Assembly (NCBI GenBank): GCA_041752315.1
Contig: JBGSHJ010000050.1
Coordinates: forward strand, 62,001 to 126,000
Length of the DNA: 64,000 bases
Direction: 5' to 3'
Source: SYFY01 sp041752315
Lineage (GTDB): Bacteria; Pseudomonadota; Gammaproteobacteria; Pseudomonadales; Azotimanducaceae
Position 1 is the first letter of the stretch. Every line of letters starts with the position of its first letter. A program made the translations under genes and the position numbers. Shown here piece by piece: positions 37,264 to 45,777 of the stretch. Below the pieces are notes generated by a model. That model saw only the letters and a list, made by a program, of their open reading frames with translations. It made no database searches and was not told the origin of the DNA.

Positions 37264-37311
37264 CCCCTGCGGGTACTCCCGTCAGGACCCCTGCGGGGAC
37301 TGCCGTCGGTC
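37264..37311. repeat. Two tandem 24-bp direct repeats
   Basis: CCCCTGCGGG-type units at 37264-37287 and 37288-37311 agree at about 19 of 24 positions. They fill the gap between two convergent genes (the secreted protein and the LysR regulator) and contain the short palindrome CCCCTGCGGGG. They may be a transcript end or a small dispersed repeat. Confidence 0.5.
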
Positions 37312-37339
37312 AGCGCCCGCACCACTCCGGAAAGTTCAA

Positions 37340-38272
37340 TCAGACGTGGATCGCAAGCCGGGTTTCAAGCCCATTGCCGATCTGGTCATACACGGCTTTC
37401 AACGCCTTGTTGTCGCGCACTTCCGGTCGCGCCACCAGCCAGACCGGCAGATCGACCGGAACACCATCTGCGAGGGCACCGACCAGGCCGTCCCCTTCGC
37501 TGATCAGCGCATCCGGAAAGGCACCAATGCCCCAGCCGGACTTCGCCGCTGATTTCTGACAAGCCAGTGAATCGCTGCGAAAGACAACCTGCTCCTCACG
37601 AAACGCATAACCCTGGGTTCGCGCAGCGGCCAGGAATTCTCCATTCGAAAAGCCGTCGATCAGGCGGTGATTGTCCACATTGCCAAGGGTCAGCTGCCCG
37701 TACCCCTGCAGATACGCCTCGCTTGCGTACGCCCGCATCCGGATCGACCCGACCCTTCGACAGATCAGGTCCTGCTGGGTGGGCCGCGCATGGCGTACCG
37801 CGATATCCGCCTCACGGTCGAGCAGATTGAGCTGGGTACGCGTGACCAGCACATCCATCGCAATGCCGAGCCCGGCAAGCTGGCTGGGGGCGGCCGGGGT
37901 CAACGCTGGCAACAACTCGGCGGTCAATTCAGCCACGGTGACACGCACCCGATCCACCGGTCGTTCGCCCATGGTGTCCACGGTGTTGCGCAGATTGAGG
38001 GCAGCGGACTGCATCGGTGTCGCCGCCACGAAGAGTTGCTCGCCAGCCTCGTTCATGACCAGACCGTGCGAGGTCCGGGCAAACAGGGAGAAGCCCAGGC
38101 TCTCCTCCAGGTGCTGAAGGTGTCGGGCCACGGTTGGATGAGCGATACCCAGGGTTTTGGCGCCTCCGGCGAGGCTGCCCGCACGCGCTACCGCGACAAA
38201 GGATCGAATGAGGTTCCAGTCGAGATCAAAGGCACCGGGCAGTGCGTCGGTCATCACGGGCTTCCTGTTCAC
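37340..38272 (-). CDS. LysR-family transcriptional regulator
   Basis: The 310-residue protein has a LysR helix-turn-helix (about 18-76: LIRSFVAVARAGSLAGGAKTL then HPTVARHLQHLEESLG) and a C-terminal effector-binding domain of about 200 residues. It is divergent from the small secreted gene at 38376, with a 103-base intergenic region that holds a palindrome. LysR proteins normally control the divergent neighbour and themselves. The small-molecule inducer is unknown. Confidence 0.88.
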   Translation of the reverse strand: MNRKPVMTDALPGAFDLDWNLIRSFVAVARAGSLAGGAKTLGIAHPTVARHLQHLEESLGFSLFARTSHGLVMNEAGEQLFVAATPMQSAALNLRNTVDTMGERPVDRVRVTVAELTAELLPALTPAAPSQLAGLGIAMDVLVTRTQLNLLDREADIAVRHARPTQQDLICRRVGSIRMRAYASEAYLQGYGQLTLGNVDNHRLIDGFSNGEFLAAARTQGYAFREEQVVFRSDSLACQKSAAKSGWGIGAFPDALISEGDGLVGALADGVPVDLPVWLVARPEVRDNKALKAVYDQIGNGLETRLAIHV

Positions 38273-38323
38273 TTCTGCAATAGGGATTCTACGTTACGTA
38301 TGTTCCCATATATACCCCGATTC

Positions 38324-38338
38324 GTTACTTTAGGTAAC
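38324..38338. promoter_or_regulatory. Candidate LysR operator (GTTAC-N5-GTAAC)
   Basis: A perfect 5-bp inverted repeat (GTTAC 38324-38328, GTAAC 38334-38338) lies in the gap between the LysR gene and its divergent neighbour, with another GTTAC at 38293-38297. The 15-bp palindrome, 37 bases before the start at 38376, is the size expected of a LysR target. Confidence 0.5.
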
Positions 38339-38375
38339 ACAAGATCTGAACCAGATCAGTAACCAAGGAAACGAA

Positions 38376-38726
38376 ATGAACAAGCTCTCTCTTCTGGCCC
38401 TTCCACTGGTCGCCTTCTCTGCCCTCTCGCAAGCCGGTGACGGCACCTTCGCGGACCAGCGTGGATTCGCAAACTGCAGTTCGGAATTTCACGCGGCAAG
38501 CGTGGGCCTGGTGACGGATCGACACCACTTTGTCGACAAGCGCGACGAAAACCCCCGTTTTTACATCAATGGAACCCGCTGGGAAGAGGGCAGTCGCGCC
38601 TCGGTGAAGATGGCTTGTGAAACGTCTCCAAGCGGAGCCGACGTGCTGGCCAGTGAAATCACGGCAGGTCGTTACAAAGGCCAGCACACCAGGATCACGA
38701 TCGACGTCGCTGACTCCAGCAACTGA
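38376..38726 (+). CDS. Small secreted protein, divergent from LysR regulator
   Basis: The 116-residue protein has a signal peptide (MNKLSLLALPLVAFSALSQA). The mature region has two Cys (FANCSSEF and MACETSPSG) likely to form a disulfide, and is rich in charged residues around HHFVDKRDENPRF. No family is recognised. Divergence from a LysR gene suggests regulated expression of an exported product. A strong hairpin terminator follows. Confidence 0.75.
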   Translation: MNKLSLLALPLVAFSALSQAGDGTFADQRGFANCSSEFHAASVGLVTDRHHFVDKRDENPRFYINGTRWEEGSRASVKMACETSPSGADVLASEITAGRYKGQHTRITIDVADSSN

Positions 38727-38752
38727 CCATCCACCTGCTTTTGCCCCTGCTT

Positions 38753-38793
38753 CTGAAACCCGGCTCCCTGATGAGCCCGGGTTTCAGCTTTTT
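38753..38793 (+). terminator. Rho-independent terminator after secreted protein gene
   Basis: A long stem formed by CTGAAACCCGGCTC (38753-38766) and GAGCCCGGGTTTCAG (38773-38787), with one bulged base, is followed by CTTTTTC. It covers the 3' end of the convergent SDR gene and may serve both directions. Confidence 0.8.
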
Positions 38794-39608
38794 CGGCGAT
38801 CGAAAAGGAACGCGCGCGTCGACTCCCGGGCCGCAGCGTAATCGGCACCCTTGAGACGATCGATGTCGCCTACCTCTTCAGGCACATACCAGTGAACGGT
38901 GTCGCCGTGGTAGGCATTCCAGACTGCATCGGCGATGGCCGACGCCGGCATCACCCGGAACGGCCCGTCCTTCGGAAACGTGTCGAACAGACGTTCGTCG
39001 AAGTCGGCGCCTGATCGCGAGGAAATCGAGCCGCGCAACATCGGCGTGTCGATGCAGCCAGGCAACACATCCGCGGTACGGATGCCAAATCGCTCGAACT
39101 CAAGGCTGAGCGCTTCGGTCAAACCGCGCACGGCAAACTTCGACGCGGAATATACGGCACGCAGCGCATGCCCATGGGTTGCCACCACCGACGCCGTCGA
39201 CATGACCAGAGATCCCGGTGTATTACGCAGCAGCGGCAAGGCCACCCGGGTGCCGATGATCACTCCCCAGACATTGATGTCGATGATCTGACGCATGGTC
39301 GACAACGGCATCTCGTCAAACCAGCCTCCTGGCGCGATGCCGGCGTTGTTGAAGAGGATGTCCATGCGCCCGCCGGTTCGCTCGCCAAAACCCGAGATCG
39401 CCTCGGCAAACGCCTGTTCATTGGTGACATCGAGTACAGACGCCCAGACCTGATCCTGGTTGAACGCAGCAACCGCGTCCCTGACTCGAACGCCATCGCT
39501 GTCAAACAAGCCAACAAACCAGCCGGCGTCGACAAATTTCCTGGCTGTTGCCAGGCCCATGCCACCGGCGCCACCTGTAATGAAGATCGATTTGCGCGCG
39601 GTTGTCAT
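38784..39608 (-). CDS. Short-chain dehydrogenase/reductase
   Basis: The 274-residue oxidoreductase has the SDR nucleotide-binding TGGAGGMG near residue 11-18, the NNAG motif in FNNAGIAPGG, and the catalytic Ser then YSASK (Tyr-x3-Lys). The enzyme uses NAD(P)H to interconvert a hydroxyl and a ketone. Its start overlaps the P450 stop by one base (TGATG), so it probably acts on the product of that P450. Confidence 0.92.
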   Translation of the reverse strand: MTTARKSIFITGGAGGMGLATARKFVDAGWFVGLFDSDGVRVRDAVAAFNQDQVWASVLDVTNEQAFAEAISGFGERTGGRMDILFNNAGIAPGGWFDEMPLSTMRQIIDINVWGVIIGTRVALPLLRNTPGSLVMSTASVVATHGHALRAVYSASKFAVRGLTEALSLEFERFGIRTADVLPGCIDTPMLRGSISSRSGADFDERLFDTFPKDGPFRVMPASAIADAVWNAYHGDTVHWYVPEEVGDIDRLKGADYAAARESTRAFLFDRRKS

Positions 39609-40873
39609 CAGCGCAGCTCGTAGCTGATATGCAGATGCGGCAGGTTGCGCAGGATGAAACTGGGTTCCGCTTCCGGGGGAGGATGGCCCGCCGACAACCG
39701 GATGTTCTTCAATCGATCCAGAATCGCCAGGAAACCAAGGTTGAGCTCCTGGCGTGCCAGGGGTGCACCAATGCAGAAGTGCACACCCGCACCAAACGCA
39801 AGCTGCATGCCGGCCTTTTCACGATGGACGTCAACCTGGTCCGCCCCTTCAAACTGGCGTTCGTCACGATTGGCCGCACCGTACCTGAGCATGATCATGT
39901 CCCCGGCCTTCAGTGGCTGGTCGCCCAGCATCGTGTCTTTCGTGACCAGTCGGGGCAGTCCCTGAACGGGTGATTCCAGCCGCAGCGCTTCTTCCACAAA
40001 CGTCCGAATGAGTTTTGGATTGCCACGGATGTCCTCCTGGACCTGCGGATTGCGGCAGAGCAGCAGCATCCCCCAGCCAAACGTGCTGGTGGTGGTCTCG
40101 TGACCGGCCACCAGGAACTGATTGAGGATACTAAGTGCCTCGCCGTGGGTAAGCGGACGATTGACCCCTTCCAGGGTGCTGTTGGCGAGAATGCTGATCA
40201 TGTCCTGTTGTGGTTCGAGACGACGCGCTTCCACCAGGCGGACCAGCAGTTTCTGCAGATCCAGCGCGGTCTCGAATCGCTGGACGAGTTCCTGCGGCGA
40301 CAGCGGGGTCAATCGCAGCGCCGAAGCCGCCGCTGTTGCTGCCCTGTCAAAAAAGGGCCGGTCTTCCTCCGGAATGCCCAGTCGATCCCCGATGATCCGA
40401 AGTGGCACGGGAAAGCCGAACTCGGTGACAAAATCGGCTTCGCGTTTGCTGGTGAGGTTCTTCAGCTTCGCATCCACGACGGATTGGACCGTGCTTTCCG
40501 CCTTTTTCACTTCGGACACCGTGAAGAGCTGGCTGACCAGCGACCGATAGCGTGTGTGTGCCGGTTCATCGAGTGTCAGCATGGTGGGCGGGATGTGAAT
40601 CATCTCGCCATTGATTTCGAGCAGGCGCTTCTGCACGTCCGGTGGCGCGCTGGAGAAGGCAATTTCCTGGGATTTGGCGAGGAAGCCGTCGTACTGACTG
40701 GAGTACGTCGCAGTATCCCGAATCGCCTCCCGCACCAGGTCATACCGCGTGACGATATAGGCAGACAACAGAGGCTCGAACTTTACGGGTGCATTGTCCC
40801 GCAGGTACCTGTACGCATCATAAGGGTCGAGGAGCGTCTTGTAGTCGGCGAGCGTAACGGTGGCGTCATTCAT
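39608..40873 (-). CDS. Cytochrome P450
   Basis: The 421-residue P450 has I-helix VAGHETTTS (acid plus Thr, the normal pair), the ExxR in FVEEALRLESP, and the heme loop FGAGVHFCIG. It resembles soluble bacterial class I P450s acting on terpenoids or steroids. The stop overlaps the next SDR gene by one base. The two P450s and the VOC protein between them are transcribed in one direction with small gaps, forming a four-gene oxidation operon. Confidence 0.93.
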   Translation of the reverse strand: MNDATVTLADYKTLLDPYDAYRYLRDNAPVKFEPLLSAYIVTRYDLVREAIRDTATYSSQYDGFLAKSQEIAFSSAPPDVQKRLLEINGEMIHIPPTMLTLDEPAHTRYRSLVSQLFTVSEVKKAESTVQSVVDAKLKNLTSKREADFVTEFGFPVPLRIIGDRLGIPEEDRPFFDRAATAAASALRLTPLSPQELVQRFETALDLQKLLVRLVEARRLEPQQDMISILANSTLEGVNRPLTHGEALSILNQFLVAGHETTTSTFGWGMLLLCRNPQVQEDIRGNPKLIRTFVEEALRLESPVQGLPRLVTKDTMLGDQPLKAGDMIMLRYGAANRDERQFEGADQVDVHREKAGMQLAFGAGVHFCIGAPLARQELNLGFLAILDRLKNIRLSAGHPPPEAEPSFILRNLPHLHISYELR

Positions 40874-40882
40874 GATGGAGCC

Positions 40883-41332
40883 TCACAGCTGGGGAGTCGC
40901 AGGATCGCGGATTTCATAGATTTCGATGATGTTGCCAAACGGATCTTTCCCGTACACGGCAGAACTGGTGCCAAAGTCGACCGGAGCATCGGCAACAAAC
41001 GTCATGCCCGCAGCGCTCAGACGCGCATATTCGGCCTCGATATCGCGAACCTGGAGGCAGAAATGCGGGTAACCGAGGTCACAAGGACGCGAACGCAGAT
41101 CCAATGGCACAGGATGGTGGTATTCCCACACCTCGAGATAGGCATTGGGCGCTTTCAGCATGGCCATTCTGGCAGACGTTTCTCTCAGTCCGATCGCTCG
41201 ATCGGCCTGCGGGTGGGAACGGTCCCATTCACTGTTCTGGACCGCCTTGAATCCAAGCACCCCGGTGTAAAATTCGAGCGCCCGATCCAGGTCTGGAACA
41301 CCTATGGCAACGTGGTGGATACCAACGATCAT
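40883..41332 (-). CDS. VOC (glyoxalase/bleomycin-resistance) family protein
   Basis: The 149-residue protein has the VOC pattern (IVGIHHVAIGVPDLDRALEFY and YGKDPFGNIIEIYEI) with metal ligands His and Glu at the ends of the two modules. It starts at the ATG 41332 with GGAGG before it; the longer frame to 41407 lies inside the P450 gene. VOC proteins are metal-dependent lyases, isomerases or dioxygenases. Here it lies between two P450s and may act on their product. Confidence 0.88.
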   Translation of the reverse strand: MIVGIHHVAIGVPDLDRALEFYTGVLGFKAVQNSEWDRSHPQADRAIGLRETSARMAMLKAPNAYLEVWEYHHPVPLDLRSRPCDLGYPHFCLQVRDIEAEYARLSAAGMTFVADAPVDFGTSSAVYGKDPFGNIIEIYEIRDPATPQL

Positions 41333-41336
41333 GCTG

Positions 41337-42488
41337 TCAACCTCCGTTGATGACCGGTAGCCGTTTGCGGCCCCAGAGGAAAAATGGCGGAATGCGTTCG
41401 CCTGCATTCACCAGTCTGAGGGCTGGAAAACGAGTGACCAGGGCTTCCAGAGCACAACGGGCTTCAAGCCTTGCCAGTTGTGCGCCGAGGCAGAAGTGCA
41501 CACCCAGACCGAAGGACATGTGTCGTCCCGTGCGATCAATCCGGAATTCGTCAGGATTGTCCCACACCCTCGGATCGCGATTGGCTGCGGCGTAATACAT
41601 CATGACCTTGCTGCCTTGAGGAATGGTGACATCGTGCAAGGTCACGTCCCGTGTGGTGTTGCGATACAGCGCCAGCACCGGCGGATCAAACCGCAGGCTT
41701 TCTTCCAATGCACTGTCACGACAAGCCGGCTCACGGACTACGCGGTCCCAGAGAGCCGGCGTTTCGAGCAATCGCCACACGAGGTTGGTGATGGCAGATG
41801 TGGTGGTCTCGTTGCCACCTACCAGCAGTTGTGACAGGACGCCCTGGATTTCTTCATCATCGAGCCCACGATTCCCTTGTCGGGCACGCACCAGCGTGGC
41901 GATGAGATTGTCCCGCTCCGGATGCTGGCGATGCTCGCGAATCGCATCGAGCAGGTAACTCCCCAGCGCCATGAGATCGGAGGCATGGACCGATGGATCT
42001 TCAGCGCCCATCGCCGCCACCGATGCATCGGACCAGCGCTTGAAGAGATGCCGATCTTCCTTGGGCACCCCCAGCATCTCGGAGATGACGATGACCGGTA
42101 AAGGAAAGGCGTAATCCTCATGCAGGTCCCACTCTCCGGATGCAGGTACGCCGTCAAGCAGGTCCGCGGCCAGAACCAGCACACGTGCGCGCATCGCTTC
42201 GATCGCAGCAGGTTTGAACGCCTGTTGCACGAGGCTGCGGAAAAAGGTGTGCTGGGGCGGATCGGACAACATCCCGCGAGGTGGTGTGAATCGGGGCCCC
42301 TGACCGAACTCGCTCGAGAAGGTTTCGATATCCCGCAGCGCAGCATTGACGTCGGCGTAACGGGACAACACAAAAAACGGTGGATCGAACCGCTCTTCGA
42401 AATGGACCGGTGCATCTTCCAGCAACCACGCGTGGGCAACAGACGGATCTGCAAGTACGGCCGGGTCAGTCGGGTGATAACCATTCAT
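41337..42488 (-). CDS. Cytochrome P450
   Basis: The 383-residue P450 has I-helix VGGNETTTS, the ExxR in ALEESLRFDPP and heme loop FGLGVHFCLG. It leads a row VOC, P450, SDR that continues leftward. The start at 42488 (MNGYHPTDPAV) is preferred over the frame start at 42557, which reads into the divergent transporter start region. Its stop is four bases before the VOC start. Confidence 0.93.
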   Translation of the reverse strand: MNGYHPTDPAVLADPSVAHAWLLEDAPVHFEERFDPPFFVLSRYADVNAALRDIETFSSEFGQGPRFTPPRGMLSDPPQHTFFRSLVQQAFKPAAIEAMRARVLVLAADLLDGVPASGEWDLHEDYAFPLPVIVISEMLGVPKEDRHLFKRWSDASVAAMGAEDPSVHASDLMALGSYLLDAIREHRQHPERDNLIATLVRARQGNRGLDDEEIQGVLSQLLVGGNETTTSAITNLVWRLLETPALWDRVVREPACRDSALEESLRFDPPVLALYRNTTRDVTLHDVTIPQGSKVMMYYAAANRDPRVWDNPDEFRIDRTGRHMSFGLGVHFCLGAQLARLEARCALEALVTRFPALRLVNAGERIPPFFLWGRKRLPVINGG

Positions 42489-42551
42489 CCGGTAGATGGT
42501 ACCCCAAGCACATCTCCGCCGTGTATGCTCCGGGCCGGGAAAGGAGAGACC

Positions 42552-43904
42552 ATGCAACCCCTGAAGAAGTCCACTTTGTTCTATTACAGCCTGGCTGACA
42601 TGCCAGTGATGATGTCGATATTTCCGGTCATCGTTTTCATCCCGCGTTTTTACACCAATGACGTGGGCATTCCAGTCGCACTGATAGGGACGATTCTTCT
42701 GGTCTCACGGATCTTTGACGTCATCACCGACCCGCTGATGGGGTACATCAGTGATCACACAAAGTCCCGCTGGGGACGTCGCAAGCCCTACATCGCACTC
42801 GCTGTACCGTTGATGATGGTCAGCATCTATCAACTCTTCCTTCCACCCGAGGGTGCCGGTGCAGCACATCTGCTCATCTGGAGCATGACACTGTCTCTTG
42901 GTACCACGCTCATGCTCATTCCCTACTATGCCTGGGGTTCCGAACTCTCTTCGGATTACAACGAGAGATCGCGCATCACGGGTGCCCGTGCCATGTCCGG
43001 GGTCTTTGGACAATTCCTGGCGCAGGCGATACCGGCAGTTGCACTGCTTGTGTTTGCGATTGGTGGAACGGACACCGTGCTTGAGCTGGTCTGCTACACC
43101 ATGCTGGCCGTGATGCCGATCTGCGTGATCCTCACGTTGTGGCGTACACCAGCCTCCACAGGGTCCGTCACTGCAACTCTGCCAGTCATGACCGGCCTGA
43201 AACTGATGGCCAGGAACAAGCCTTTTCTGCAACTTGTTTCTGCATTCACCGTAGGCTCCATCGGGCTCAGCATCACGACACCGCTGTACATCTTTTTCAT
43301 TGCCGATGTTCTGAATGCGGAAGACAAGGCTATCTACATGCTCGCCTTTTTTTACATCACCAATCTCCTGAGTGTGCCCATCTGGGTGAAACTGGCCGCC
43401 AGGTTTGGCAAACATCGCGCCTACATGGGAGCTTTTGTCCTGATCGGGTGTGCACACCCCCTGTACATGCTGCTCGGTGATGGCGACTTCTGGTTCATGC
43501 TGCCCATTACCATCATGACCGGGTTTGCCGCCGGGGGGTTTGGCGCTGCGCTACCCAATTCAATGAAAGCGGACGTGATCGATCTGGATACGCTCCACAG
43601 CGGCGAAAACCGTGCAGCGCTGTTTTTCTCCAGCTGGTCGTTTGTGCAGAAACTTGTTGCGAGCCTCGGCACGGCACTGGCGATGTTTGGCCTTGCGTTT
43701 TTCGATTTCCAGGCTGGTGGCGCAAACGGCCCCGACCAGATATTCGGCGTCCGGTTCCTGTTCTCGACCTTCCCGTCAGTCTTTTACCTGACTGCGGCGG
43801 CCCTGATGTGGAAGTACCCCATCACCGAAAGCCGCCACGCTGAAATTCGGGCCGAACTGGACGCACGAGGCATTTCCACCTCCACTTTGTCTACATCCAC
43901 TTGA
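42552..43904 (+). CDS. MFS transporter of the GPH (glycoside-pentoside-hexuronide) type
   Basis: The 450-residue permease has about 12 membrane helices, the GPH marker DHTKSRWGRRKPYIA after helix 2, and later helices with FFYITNLLSVPIWVKLAARFGK. GPH proteins couple sugar or glycoside import to sodium or protons. The start at 42552 has the strong site AAGGAGAGACC; the far longer frame is noise from the divergent P450. It is divergent from the P450 row, so it may import the substrate for that operon. Confidence 0.9.
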   Translation: MQPLKKSTLFYYSLADMPVMMSIFPVIVFIPRFYTNDVGIPVALIGTILLVSRIFDVITDPLMGYISDHTKSRWGRRKPYIALAVPLMMVSIYQLFLPPEGAGAAHLLIWSMTLSLGTTLMLIPYYAWGSELSSDYNERSRITGARAMSGVFGQFLAQAIPAVALLVFAIGGTDTVLELVCYTMLAVMPICVILTLWRTPASTGSVTATLPVMTGLKLMARNKPFLQLVSAFTVGSIGLSITTPLYIFFIADVLNAEDKAIYMLAFFYITNLLSVPIWVKLAARFGKHRAYMGAFVLIGCAHPLYMLLGDGDFWFMLPITIMTGFAAGGFGAALPNSMKADVIDLDTLHSGENRAALFFSSWSFVQKLVASLGTALAMFGLAFFDFQAGGANGPDQIFGVRFLFSTFPSVFYLTAAALMWKYPITESRHAEIRAELDARGISTSTLSTST

Positions 43905-45777
43905 GGACACGCTCGACACACTCTTCCGTGGTGAGTTCATGGGTTCGCAGTGTCAACTCCGGGTTGGCGGGTGGTTCGTAGGGACTGTCGATGCCAGTGA
44001 AGTGAGGTAACTCGCCGCGTCGGGCCTTGGCATACAGCCCCTTGGGATCACGTGATTCTGCAACACTCAAGGGAACGTCCAGGTGAATCTCGACAAACTG
44101 ACCGGGTTCGAACATCGAACGGGCCATATCCCGTTCCGAACGGAACGGTGATATGAAGGACGTCATCACGACCAGCCCTGCATCCACCATCAACTTGCCA
44201 ACCTCTGCCACGCGCCGGATGTTTTCCACCCGGTCTGCATCGGTGAATCCGAGATCACGGTTCAGTCCGTGCCGAACATTGTCGCCATCCAGTACATAAG
44301 TACGAATACCGCGGGCATACAGCGCCTGTTCGACGGCGTTGGTGACGGTCGACTTCCCGGACCCTGACAAGCCTGTGAACCAGATAATTCTGGCCTTGTG
44401 CCCATTGAGACGTTCACGCGCCGTACGATCAATGGTCAATTTCTGCAGATGGACGTTGGATGCACGGCGAAGCGCAAAGTTGATCATACCGGCAGCAACC
44501 GTGTGGTTGCTGAAACGGTCCACCAGCACAAACGCGCCCATGCTGGCGCACTCCCGATAGGGCTCGAACGGGAGTGGCTTGTCAAACGATACGGCTACCC
44601 GACCGATATCATTCAGCGTCAGGTCCCGCGAGTGGAGTTCTTCAAGCGTATTGATGTTGTACTTGAACTTGATCTCGGTAATGGTGGCGTTGACTCTCGC
44701 GGTTCCCATCATGAGCCAGTAGGACCTGCCAACAAATCCATGTTCCTGATCCATCCAGACGATGGAGCTGTCGAACTGGTCAGAAACCTCGCAGGGTTCA
44801 GTGGCACTGACAATGACATCACCCCGCGACGCATCCACTTCACGGTCCAGCGTGATGGTCACCGCCTGGCCAACTTCGGCGCAGGGCAGGCTGTCTTCAA
44901 ACAGCACGATGTCAGCCACTTTTGCTTCGGCACCCGAAGGCAGGACACGCACCTTGTCGCCGGTCCGGATCGACCCGGCCACCACAGAACCAGCGTAGCC
45001 CCGGAAATCGGCGCTCGGTCGACTGACCCACTGCACGGGGAACCGAAATGGATGTTCGATCTGTTGCTTGCGAACTTCAACCGTCTCCAGGAAGCCCATG
45101 AGCGTGGGCCCCTTGTACCAGGACATGTGTGAGGATCGGGCGATGACGTTGTCACCCTTCAACGCCGACATCGGGATGGCGGTAATCGTCTCGAATTGCA
45201 ACTTGTCCGCAAACTTCATGTAGTCCTCGACGATGGTGTCGAAAACACCCCGCTTGAACTTCGCCAGATCCATCTTGTTGACGGCCAGTACCACATGCTT
45301 GATGCCCAGCATGGAGGTGATGAAAGAGTGCCGCCGAGTCTGGGTGAGTATGCCTTGTGTGGCATCGACCAGGATGACGGCGATATCGGCAGTGGATGCC
45401 CCGGTCACCATGTTCCGCGTGTATTGTTCATGTCCGGGTGTATCGGCAACGATGAACTTGCGGCGTTCTGTGTTGAAAAACCGATAGGCAACATCGATGG
45501 TGATACCTTGCTCGCGCTCAGCCGCAAGTCCGTCGACAAGCAGTGCAAAGTCAATGTCACCACCTTGTGTACCCTGCTTCTTCGAGTCGTTTTTCAGCGT
45601 TGCGACCTGGTCTTCGAAGATCATCTGAGCTTCGTAGAGCATGCGGCCGATGAGCGTGCTTTTGCCGTCATCGACACTACCACACGTAATGAAGCGCAAA
45701 AGATCGAGTTGCGCCTGTTCTTCGATGTACTCTTCAACACGCCGCTCGACTTCGGTAAGTTGCATGACTTCGCTCAT
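43891..45777 (-). CDS. cysNC: Bifunctional sulfate adenylyltransferase GTPase subunit / APS kinase CysNC
   Basis: The 628-residue protein fuses two enzymes. Residues about 1-430 are the CysN GTPase: GSVDDGKST, DTPGHEQYTRN and NKMDL. Residues about 455-628 are the APS kinase: GLSGSGKST and a DGDNVRHGLNRDLGF segment. With CysD it makes APS from sulfate and ATP, then phosphorylates it to PAPS. Such fusions (NodQ type) feed sulfotransferases or assimilation. It overlaps the convergent transporter by 14 bases and follows cysD. Confidence 0.96.
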   Translation of the reverse strand: MSEVMQLTEVERRVEEYIEEQAQLDLLRFITCGSVDDGKSTLIGRMLYEAQMIFEDQVATLKNDSKKQGTQGGDIDFALLVDGLAAEREQGITIDVAYRFFNTERRKFIVADTPGHEQYTRNMVTGASTADIAVILVDATQGILTQTRRHSFITSMLGIKHVVLAVNKMDLAKFKRGVFDTIVEDYMKFADKLQFETITAIPMSALKGDNVIARSSHMSWYKGPTLMGFLETVEVRKQQIEHPFRFPVQWVSRPSADFRGYAGSVVAGSIRTGDKVRVLPSGAEAKVADIVLFEDSLPCAEVGQAVTITLDREVDASRGDVIVSATEPCEVSDQFDSSIVWMDQEHGFVGRSYWLMMGTARVNATITEIKFKYNINTLEELHSRDLTLNDIGRVAVSFDKPLPFEPYRECASMGAFVLVDRFSNHTVAAGMINFALRRASNVHLQKLTIDRTARERLNGHKARIIWFTGLSGSGKSTVTNAVEQALYARGIRTYVLDGDNVRHGLNRDLGFTDADRVENIRRVAEVGKLMVDAGLVVMTSFISPFRSERDMARSMFEPGQFVEIHLDVPLSVAESRDPKGLYAKARRGELPHFTGIDSPYEPPANPELTLRTHELTTEECVERVLKWM

